A DNA stretch of 64,000 nt from Carex sylvatica (Eukaryota > Streptophyta > Magnoliopsida > Poales > Cyperaceae): positions 1-64,000 of the forward strand of contig CAXKVR010000369.1 in assembly GCA_964058845.1 (NCBI GenBank). Reading direction: 5' to 3'. The notes beneath the pieces were generated by a model. That model did not search any database. It was given only the letters and a program-made list of their open reading frames with translations, and was not told the DNA's origin. The first letter of the stretch is position 1. Each line of letters starts with the position of its first letter. Shown here piece after piece: positions 55,086 to 64,000 of this stretch. The position numbers and the translations under genes are program-made.

Positions 55086-56499
55086 CCGAGTTTTTTAAAA
55101 ATACTCATTTTATAAAATATTTTAATAAAAATAATTAGAATTAGACTGATTTTCTAAAAATACTCAAAATGTAAATTTTTTTCACGGTCCGATCATTTTT
55201 TTTTATAAACTTATTTTTTATAATATATAATATATGTATATGTATATGTATATATGTATATATAATATAGTGGCGCAATAGCATCCTATAGCGGCACAAT
55301 TGATACAGGGAGTGACGCAATTGATACAGAGATCTCTGTTGGTAAATCAGCAAGTTTGGATTAATACAGAGACCAAATTGCAAAAGTGATTACACCAGCA
55401 TGTAGAGCATTCAAAAATACACATAATTGATACAAATTTCAATTTATTTAAAATTTTATACTGTTAGTTATGAATTTCCAAAGTTTAGCTTCCGAAAAAA
55501 CTTTAAACAGTCATAACTTTGGCTAGGAAAGTCGGATTTGCGCGTATTACCACTTTTCGGAAAGGGGGGACGAGACGGATCCGAATATCACCTCAGAGCA
55601 TTCCCTCGGGTATCTAAAACATCAGAATTTCAAAAAAACGTCGTTTAGTGCCTCAAAAACTCAGTTTAAGTTTTCGGTAGGTATACAACGATCGGTATTT
55701 TGTTTATAAACGTTGTTTGGATTTTTTTTTTATAAACTCATTCTTTTTATAATATATATATATATATAATATCATATAATATGGAACCTGCTACCATGCT
55801 ACGCGTAGCATAGAGGGCCTCCGTGCAATGGCTCAATATTCAACTTTTGAAAATCCTAACGGTCGATCTGAACCATTCATCTTGTTCTCCATATTAATAT
55901 GTGTTCGGAGACCAAATTTTACATTTTTTGGAATTGTTTTAGTATTTTTTTTAAATTTATTAGAAATCGATGTTTTTTTATGGTCCAGATTTGCTGAAAA
56001 CAGCGATTTTCAATAAATCTAAAAAAATAGTAAAAAAATTTCAAAAAATGTAAAATTTGGTCTCCAAACACATATTAATATAGAGAACAAGATAAACGGT
56101 TCGGATCGACCATTAAGATTTTGAAAAGTCAAATATTGATCCGTTGCATGGAGGCCCTCTATGCTACGCATAGCATATTAGCATATTCTTATATAATATA
56201 TATATATGTATGTATAATATAGTACATGTATATATGTATATACATGTATATATAATATTATACATATATTATATATACATGTATATATATACTATATTAT
56301 ACATACATATACATATATTATATATGTATTATAAAAAAATGAGTTAAAAAAAAAAAAAAAAAGGTCGGACCGTAGATTTTTTTTTCACGGTTTGGAATAA
56401 AAATTTCGGACCGTGAAAAAAATCCATGGTTTGAATATTTTTTAAAAATTAATTCAATCCTAATTATTTTTATTAAATGGGTATTTTTTTAAAACTCGG
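55086..56499. mobile_element. Mutator-like element with 9-bp target duplication, inside NBS1 3' flank duplicate
   Basis: 1414 bp. The left end 'ccgagttttttaaaaatac' is mirrored by the right end 'gtatttttttaaaactcgg'. Flanks gaatattca (55077-55085) and ggatattca (56500-56508) form a 9-bp duplication with one mismatch. The unfilled site is ggattttca at 50060-50068. The interior holds 'ttcacggtccg'/'cggaccgtgaa' repeats, a stretch resembling 22.1 kb, TA-rich palindromes and a nested MITE. No transposase. Confidence 0.82.
55790..56180. mobile_element. Palindromic MITE (family 2) nested in the 55.1-kb element
   Basis: 'tgctacgcgtagcatagagg' then 'gcctcc' is mirrored by 'ggaggccctctatgctacgc'; inside, 'ttggagaccaaa' type arms as in the 50.6-kb copy. 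This is the most complete copy, giving the likely terminal sequence of the family. Confidence 0.8.
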
Positions 56500-57059
56500 G
56501 GATATTCAACTACTTCCGATGTCATATGGAGAAAGCATCAAGGTTCTCCGTCAATATTGGTGCAAAATCTCTTTCATAAATTAATTAAAGAAACATGCAA
56601 CAATTATGTGGATCAATTATATTCGCTGTTTTTCTACATGCAATCTCAGTTGATCCTACTAAATCATACTGAAAAAGGGAAAATGTTAGCAAACAGTGCA
56701 GCAGCAATGTTTTCCTATCAACTAATTTGCGGGTTTTTATGTCAGAAAGTCGCCTTTCGAGTAATAATATCAACGGCTTGAAAGAAGTGCATGAATCGAA
56801 GTAGAACCATATGCTCTCTTTCTTCCCTGAAATTCAAAAGTTTTCATGAGATCTGACAGAAGAACGGCAATTAACCAACAAAAAATATCCTTAATAAAAA
56901 ATCAAATATGATTGTTATGAAAGCAAAACATTATGTCGCTCAAAATTGGTATTGCCAAACTTTTTTCAGTTTTCAGTACATCTTTTATGTTTACTATTTT
57001 ACCATTTTCATAAAATCCGAAAACTTTTCATAATAGTTAGATATAAAAAGGATCGAATT

Positions 57060-60000
57060 TCAAACCTTTTCATTGTTGAACAAATCCTCGGCAATGGCTT
57101 CCATTTGTTTCCGCTTTCTTTCCTCTTGTATAAACTCTGATGCTTTACTGTACTCTTCATCACATTCTCTGAGATAAGCAAACAAATTTATTTTCTTTCC
57201 ATCAGTAAGAAACTACCCGTGACATGTCAGAATAAATAAATGGGAGTCTTACTTGTATGGGTCTTGTGCAAAAGGAATGAGATCATGGTAGCTATTTCCA
57301 GACACAATCTCTCTCTACAAAAAATACAAACAAAAATATAGATCTAATCATCTAGTCAAAAAAGAAGTATCACATAAATAAACAAATAAAAGTAAATCAA
57401 TGAAAAGTTGCACTAAAAGTTAAATCAGAATAAAGCATGCATGACAAGTTTGTTTGAACATAAAAATATTTTGTTTACCTTTCTGAAGCGCTTAAAATTA
57501 ACTACTGTCGGATTATTAGCAGCAGGAGGCAGCATCTGATTATTTCTTGTCACAATTAAATCCTGACTAAATATAATATCTGAATGCTCATCTCTATCCA
57601 CAACGGATTTATCTCCTTTGTTTATTCCCTTCATTGCTCTTACACCCTCCTCCTCTTTTGGTTTCAGTTCTTCGTTTATGGTTTTGTCAAGAACAACTAT
57701 GGGAGCAACAGCATCAGCTGTTTGTTCTCTAAGATCGAAATTGCCAGGATCTTCTGTGGCCTTTGATTTCATTTCATTTGGTTGCACAGAAGTTGCAGTG
57801 TCTATTTCTCTGTCAGACTCCAGTACTATGGTCTCGTCAGTTGAATCCGAGGAGGTAACAATATCTGAAATAGATTTTTAGGGAGAAAATCGCTTTCAGC
57901 ATAATTAAAGGAAGAACTGTTCCCAATTTTCATTTTGCCCAAAGTAACCCGGAATAAAGCCCAAATAACCTATTGTGCAGTTAAAACTAATTTGAATCCA
58001 GTTAAAAATCTAAGACCTGATCAATGCACCGTTACGCAATTAGACCTAAAGTTAAAAAACCAAGACTCATAAACCCTGAATTGAGAAATTAACATCAATT
58101 CAATCCAACTTTTTCAATTAACTCCAAGTATTTTCAATACTCTTATCAAGTCTACAGCGAGCAAATTAATGACAAAAAATAGGAATACTTACAGGATGGG
58201 GGCTCAACAACAGCGGGTTCTAACTTGCCAGATAAAATTGCAGCAATTAATTTCAGATCAGTAACTTTTGACAAAGCAGCGAGCTCCTTTGAATTATTGA
58301 ATTCCAAGGGCAATTTTGATGGAACTACTACAATCATTTCATCTTGTTCTACCATATCTGATGATTTCTAACATAAAAATACATGAGTAATATATAGCAA
58401 ATTAGCATGTGACATATGTTTGAGTTTGCAAAAAGGTAAAAGAATGTACATTAGTACCTGGCTGTTCAAACAGAATTCTTCGACATGGAGAAATTTTGCT
58501 CCAGCCATATTTAGTAGTGATTCAAGCTTCTCTCCAAATGTATACTACATTAAAATTGAAATGAGACTGATAGCCAAATAAGAGTTGCCAAATTTCAACT
58601 GCAATGATACCAAATAAAATAAATAAACAAAAAATCAAACAAAAATAAACCTTGCCTGATGGCCCCAGGATGAATGTATGGCCTTCTAGGCAGTTTTCAC
58701 GAAGCTTGGCCTCCACCATTTTTATTTCTACATTATCTAGCATCAAAGAGGGTACATGTCTGAAATTTAAAAAAAAGAAACAAGGAACTTATCAGGAAAT
58801 TATTTGAGAAAAGAAACAGTCTTGCAACACTGGCAATATACATAGGGGTAAAAAAGGAAATCAAGAGCTTACGGAGAACATGATGGAATGTCTGTGCATA
58901 TGTTTTGTTTGGCCAGCACCTATAGAAGTAAAATTGCATAGAGTATGAAACAAGAACCCTCAATTATACAGAATAACATTTCAAAAACTGCAGAAAAAGC
59001 ACCTTAAACCAGTCTATAGAGACAATCTCTTTACTAGCCAACATTGCATGTATGATCTCATTCGTCAGAGGAGAATATTCTTCAACAAGTACATGTGTAC
59101 AATCATCTCTCCACTTGTGTGTAATAAATGTACCTTAGGAAAATAGGACGCAACCGATCAAATTTAAGGTAAAAATCATTAAAAGAAGAAAGGGAAGAAA
59201 AGAACAACTAACCAATGGATGATATGGTGGCTTGAAATGATTGATCAATCCGAGATGGCTTTTTCCCGTAAAGATAAACCACAATAGGAACTAATGTGAA
59301 CCTAAAAGAGTAAAAAATACAATGAAAAATAACTTGGGTATGAACACCAACAATTCTTTAAACAGGCTAGCAAGCCCATTACAACATGAATAAACCCTGA
59401 TTTAATCCAATTTTGGCTAATTATCTATACATCATGCAAATACCCCTAAATTAAGATTCAACTTAATCCCAGTTGTACAGTTAACCACATAAAACCAACA
59501 AATAATAGAAACATATACTAAAGTATGTAATCAAGCTAATCTAAAACCCAACCCATATGTGACACACAGATTCAAGGAAATTTTATATTTAAATAATCAA
59601 ATAGGCACTAAATAAATCTTGTTTGATACAAACCAATGTAACCGAAGAGTAATCATCAAAACTATGAGTTGAAATGATATTTTAAACATTTAAAGGTTCT
59701 AAATGTCGTGATTAGAATTTACCTAAAGGCTGAACTGCCGGTACCAAAAGTGATCAAGTCATTATCTCTAAGCACGACATCTTCATCTTTTTTTAGCCGA
59801 GTAGCCTCAGAACCTTCATTTCGCTTTACAAAGGTGCCATATTTTGAACGGTCTAAAATACGCACGTGTGACTGCGAGGTGGGTCCCGTATTTGCAGGTT
59901 CCCATGAGATCATTTTGTCGACAATGATCTCAGCATGAACTCGAGATATCGATGTGTCGGTTTGAACGATGACATCACAATCTAGAAGTAGAAAGGGAGG

Positions 60001-60527
60001 GAAAGAGAGAGTGGGAGGCCATTAGAACTTTTATGCTCTTTAATATTGTTTGTGAAGTAACTGGCAAAATCAGCACACAACCGATAAAAGAGGTACAAGT
60101 TAGTACCAGTTAGTACAGTTCAGAGCCTGCTACCTACTGATACTGTACCAGTACCAAGCCTACCTTGTACAAAATCCATCATCAAAAGAAACATAGAAAG
60201 GACCAGTAAATATTGTCCAGTATTTACTTCGTTTCTTTGGTTCTGTCTTCAGAAATTCTGGTACCAGTAACTTTTCTAAATAAAATTAAGTCAATGGCTT
60301 AAATCTTAAACAAGGTCTAGAACTTCACCTTTTCGGCCAATTTTATAGGTTCCAGCGGAGAAAATGTGATACACCTGGGTACCTGAAAAGAAACAAGATA
60401 ATTTGCTCAAAATATGCATAATTAATCCAAATTTACCCGGTTCAGGAACAAAACAGAGAGGTGATAACTAATTAGAGTATAGAATCGTACCCCGAGGTGA
60501 ATCGACTGGGATTAATCCCCACACCAT
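57060..60527 (-). CDS. NBS1: NBS1 (nibrin homologue), DNA double-strand-break repair, complete
   Basis: Nuclear subunit of the MRE11-RAD50-NBS1 complex, which senses broken DNA ends and recruits ATM. Exons (minus): 60527-60491, 60382-60329, 59981-59723, 59301-59213, 59133-59003, 58919-58873, 58759-58651, 58544-58458, 58367-58193, 57864-57479, 57314-57253, 57168-57060; GT-AG, all in phase; 514 residues (Arabidopsis NBS1 is of similar size). Starts MVWGLIPVD. FHA domain: YKIGR, then SISRVHAEI and RSKYGTFVKRN. Tandem BRCT region from THKWRDDCTHVLVEE to about residue 270. After an acidic linker, the C-terminus has NFKRFRK, GNSYHDLIPFAQDPYK and MEAIAEDLFNNEK, matching the MRE11- and ATM-interaction end of plant NBS1. 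No defect seen. Upstream sequence within about 115-765 bp of the ATG is largely MITE-derived. Confidence 0.95.
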
Positions 60528-60640
60528 TTTCTCTGGGTCGTAATTTTTCTCGCAGGTAAGTTTTAACGAGGGAAAGGGTTTATGTTGAGAGGAAGAGAGA
60601 GAAGGGAATTTTGAACGAAACAATTTACTGATTCCATGTT

Positions 60641-60890
60641 CTCTGAGTAACACATTATTTCTGTTTGGATCACGGCCGTCTGTTCGGAATCCGGACCAAT
60701 TCGGCCCGAGATAGAACGCACTTGGCTGCTTTAATAGTAGTGTGAAGATTTGACGGTCCAGATCCAAACTGAAATATCCTGTTCGGAATTCGGCCAATTC
60801 GATCCGACATGGAACGCACTGGGATGCTTTAATAATCGTGCGGATTCTGATTTGACGGTCCAGATCCAACCGAAATATTCTGTTATACTA
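60641..60890. mobile_element. MITE(s), family 1 relative, directly upstream of NBS1
   Basis: 'tgagtaacacattatttctg' then 'tttggatcacggccgtc' begins the block and 'cagatccaaccgaaatattc' then 'tgtta' ends it. An internal repeat of 'gacggtccagatccaa' suggests either a doubled element or two overlapping insertions. Confidence 0.65.
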
Positions 60891-60938
60891 GGGGATACGA
60901 ATTCACAATTTACTATGGAGAATATGAGTGCGTATCCG

Positions 60939-61102
60939 CCCAGGTACCTGAGGTGCAATTTGAAAGCATTAACGGTCCAGATTAATCCCAGTTAGGCCAA
61001 ACTCAATCCCGAACCGGTTTGGGCTGTGGTGGTTTCCTTTGAGTTTCGTGTCACATGAAAAGAACGGTTCAGATTTATGGCTTGCACCTCAGGTACCTGG
61101 GG
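60939..61102. mobile_element. MITE with 'cccaggtacctgaggtgcaa' ends
   Basis: The left end cccaggtacctgaggtgcaa is mirrored by 'ttgcacctcaggtacctggg' with one mismatch. Interior includes 'aacggtccagatt' against 'aacggttcagatt'. Second of three in a row upstream of NBS1. Confidence 0.8.
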
Positions 61103-61146
61103 TGATACGGATTCGGAGAATATGGACTCTGGAGTGGGCCCAGATC

Positions 61147-61291
61147 CCCTATAGTAACCCAAAATTTGAGTTTTGACTGGAACCGTCCGACGGATCTGGG
61201 CCGAACAAAATTCGCTGGACCCCTTTAATATTCGTGCAGTTTCTGATCAAACGGTCCGGATCCAAACTCTAATTTTGAGTTACCAAAAGGG
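61147..61291. mobile_element. MITE (family 1)
   Basis: 'aacccaaaatttgagttttg' is mirrored by 'ccaaactctaattttgagtt'; 'ggaaccgtccgacgg' matches 'acggtccgg' at the other side. Third of three in a row. Confidence 0.75.
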
Positions 61292-61914
61292 ATCCGAATT
61301 CATATGGACTGGTCTTAAAGCCCGTTAAAATGGCCCGCTAGTTCAAAGTAGTAGTTTCATCCAACTGGCTCTTATTGTGAATTTGTTTTCTTCATGGTTT
61401 AAAGAGACAATGAGCTGATTTCATCATCCCTTAATTTAAAACCATGTACTGTGGGAACATTTGAGAAATTATCTTTACCATGTCTTTCTCAGCGTTTGTC
61501 ATTCAATTGAAACCCTAATGTAAACAAATTTTAGATATCTTTTTTGTAAGATATTGTTATGAACTTAGAAGAGCACTGAATAAAAGTTAGAAAGAGAGAT
61601 TTTAATATAGGAGAGTGTTTCTCCTCTATTGAAGAAGTAAATCATTTCAACCACCCGAAATGCTCAAATGAAAGGATTTTTGAACTGAATTACTGAAATA
61701 GATATGATAGATTGTGGCCATATCCAACCGATAAAGATTTCAAACAAATACAAAATCGCACGATAAAAAAAATATCATGTATGACTTTCAGTATTTTCTC
61801 CGATTTCAATTTATTAAGGAGACAGTGTTGCTCTTAACATTCAGAGAAAGACAGTATAGCATTAACCGTTTTGGTATCAGAGACGATACCAGAGTATTCA
61901 GAGATGGGACCAGA
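61292..61914. other. Intergenic
   Basis: AT-rich, nothing recognised. Confidence 0.6.
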
Positions 61915-63081
61915 TTTTAACCGAAATTTTTATAAATGCCCAAAAAAAATAACAAATTACGGAATCTAGTCCATTTTGTAATGAAATTCGAAAACTGTCC
62001 TATCCGGTTAACCAATAACCGGAATAGGCCATTCTTTCCGGTCCTTCAATTCCCGGAATTTGAGAATTGGACCGGTTAATGGTTAATCGGAAAGAAGAGA
62101 ATTTTTAGTTGTTGGTATGTGTCCGGTTAATGGTGCACCGGATTTAAAGATTTTGGTTTTTTTTTTTTTTTAAATAGATTTTTTTTTGTATTGAAATATT
62201 AGAAATGTTGGATATTTTTTTTTGAAAATAGATGGAATACAATATAATTTGATTTATTAGAAAGACTGCAACAAATAACTCGGATTAATATTTTTCAGAT
62301 CGTATTTTTCGCGGCTGTAAGAAAAAGTAATATATTTTTCTTTGTGTTATTAGGAAAAAATAAAAATGCTTAGATTATGAGTTATTGATCCCGGTTCAAA
62401 AGTCATTTCTAGGCAATTCAGAAAATTTTGTGATCCTTTTTAGGATATTTAATTTATGAAAAGTTGTATCTATTTTGAAAATTCTTTTTGAAAAGTAATC
62501 ATTAAATAAATTAAAGTTTTTTTTTTAAATAGATACAACTTTTCATAAATTAAATGTCCTAGAAGAATCACAATATTTACTGAATTGTCTAGAAATGACT
62601 TTTGAACCGAAATCAATAACTCACAATCCAAGCATTTTTTTTTTTCCAATAACACATAAAAAAATATATTAATTTTTCGTACAGCCGTGAAAAATCCGAC
62701 CTGAAAAATATTGATCCGGATTATTTGTTACAGTCTTTCTAATAAATTAAATTATATTGTATTACATCTATTTTTAAAGAAATATATCCAACATTTCTAA
62801 TATTTCAATACAAAAAAATTAAAAAATTTATGTTTAAAAAAAAATTATAAATTCAGTGCACCATTAACCGGACACATACCAACAACCAAAAATTTCTCTC
62901 TTTCTGATTAACCATTAACCAGTCCAATTCTCAAATTTCGAGAATTGGAGAACCGGAAAGAATGACCTATTACGGTTATTGGTTAACCAGATAGAGTAAT
63001 TTTCGAATTTTATTACAAAATATGATAGATTCCGTAATTTATTTATTTTTTGGACATTTATAAAAATTTTGATTTTAAACT
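61915..63081. mobile_element. Foldback element, two ~560-bp inverted arms
   Basis: The left arm 61915-62476 and right arm 62526-63081 are reverse complements along their whole length, separated by about 50 bp. Matching blocks include 'aaatttttataaatg', 'ggttaaccaataaccg', 'gagaattgga', 'ttgttggtatgtgtccgg' and 'aaagttgtatctattt'. Identity is about 85-90% by eye. No coding frame. I could not fix a target duplication. Confidence 0.85.
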
Positions 63082-63444
63082 ATGAAGGTTAACCATATAA
63101 AAGTTCAGAAAATAAGATCAATTTATAGTACTTACAATATTTTACTCAAAATTATATAAAAAATTGTATAAATTAATGAAATATAATTTACTCATATCTT
63201 TTTAACTATTATTTTGTAATTTCCCAATTAATCAAATATAAATTAATGAGACGTGAAATTGTTTCAGCATAATTTTCACAAGAGTAAATTAACATTTATC
63301 AGCTAATAATATCGAGAGAATGTTTCTTTTACCAAGAAGAAAATATTTGTACTAATTAACAGATACTTTACTGGTAATACAATTGGCTTTATGCCCTTTT
63401 TTCCAAAAAAAAACAAAAAAACAAAATAGCACATATTCATGCTC

Positions 63445-64000
63445 TTAATTGATAAAGGAACCATGGTGTGGTATCAAGCTTTTTTTAACCATTCGGATCC
63501 TCTCCAAACAAGCCTTAGCTCGTTCAATCACAATTTCAACTTTATCTTTCATCCTACCATCACCATGCATAGAACACGCCTCCTTTCTCGTTTTTTTCTT
63601 TTTGAATTCTTCGTTGTGCACCGTGCCACAATCGTATTTCCTCTTCCTATTAGACGACTCTATCACAAAGACAAAGAAATAAAAACTAAATAAATGTTAC
63701 TTTCTTGTTTTCATTATTGCATTTTCAGCACAAAAAAAAAAAAAAACTTTCTTTTTTTTTTTGGACAGCGAATTTAACAGGGCAGTTTTAACTTCATGCA
63801 GCGCACAAACTATAAAATCAAAAGGATTAGTGCACTGCATGAAGTCATAACTTCTTTGTTAAAATATTTACTCTTTTTTTTTTAACAGAAAAAAAAAGCT
63901 ATCAAATGAGATTCAGTTGGTTACACTTACATACCTTGTGTTGGGATAAAATCATTCGAGTAGAGAGAAATGGGTTCTGGTAAAATAAAGAAAGGTTCCA
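63445..64000 (-). CDS. Unidentified gene, last two exons (partial)
   Basis: Minus-strand exon 64000-63935 (EPFFILPEPISLYSNDFI...) ends at a donor AAG|GTATGT. An acceptor 'gtgatag' opens exon 63659-63445, which runs in the joined phase to a TAA. The last exon encodes a basic tail (SSNRKRKYDC, KKKKTRKE, MKDKVEIVIERAKACLERI) with a likely nuclear-localisation cluster and a short helix. The intron contains a family-3 MITE. I do not recognise the protein; no function is assigned. Consistent phase and splice sites support a real gene. Confidence 0.5.
63757..63874. mobile_element. Palindromic MITE (family 3) in the last intron of the partial gene
   Basis: 'ttaacttcatgcagcgcac' is mirrored by 'gtgcactgcatgaagtcat'; ends 'aatttaacagggcag' against 'ttctttgttaaaatattta'. 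Related copies flank the GRAS duplicates. Confidence 0.75.

Overview
This is a stretch of nuclear DNA from a flowering plant. It is AT-rich, the genes have many introns with GT-AG splice sites, and the gene families are typical of plants. These include a PDR-type ABC transporter, a GRAS regulator, a 380-residue class-P alcohol dehydrogenase, prefoldin 5, a zinc-ribbon/RING-H2 protein and NBS1. Two nuclear tRNA genes and a dense layer of small inverted-repeat transposons (MITEs) are also present. I could not place the species. No prokaryotic, phage or organellar tract was seen.

Layout. 1-8651 (+): 3' nine-tenths of a full-size ABCG/PDR transporter, 20 exons visible, with a SINE in one intron. 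8.65-11.7 kb: a 240-bp alternating purine/pyrimidine tract, then a 1493-bp Mutator-like element carrying what looks like a captured promoter and gene start. 11.7-15.7 kb (-): intact intronless GRAS gene; a hAT element sits inside a MITE in its upstream region. 15.8-21.1 kb (-): broken L1-type LINE. 21.6-24.4 kb: degenerate repeats. 24.4-28 kb: a second, dead copy of the GRAS gene, followed by an inverted third copy of its upstream region. 29.1-36.65 kb (-): complete ADH1 with a young copia retrotransposon (30442-35257) in intron 4. 37-40.9 kb: foldback and SINE-like repeats. 40.9-42.6 kb (-): prefoldin subunit 5. 42.7-44.0 kb: tRNA-Thr(UGU) and tRNA-Phe(GAA) flanking a minisatellite-filled inverted repeat. 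46.3-48.4 kb (-): RING-H2 gene. 48.4-57 kb: MITEs, a LINE relic, and two copies of the NBS1 3' flank, one broken by a Mutator-like insertion. 57.06-60.53 kb (-): complete NBS1, 12 exons. 60.6-61.3 kb: three MITEs side by side just upstream of NBS1. 61.9-63.1 kb: foldback element with ~560-bp arms. 63.4-64 kb (-): last two exons of an unidentified gene.

The genes are unrelated housekeeping, stress and repair genes and do not form a pathway or cluster. What is distinctive is the record of transposition. Several insertions can be read exactly: 9-bp target duplications with the unfilled site preserved in a paralogous copy (10.05 kb and 55.09 kb elements), a 5-bp duplication for the copia element, a 10-bp one for a small MITE and an 11-bp one for a SINE. 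I found no convincing new multi-gene system. The best candidates for follow-up are the gene-start-carrying Mutator-like element, the recent copia element with an altered protease motif and no recognisable capsid domain, and the MITE-built upstream region of NBS1.
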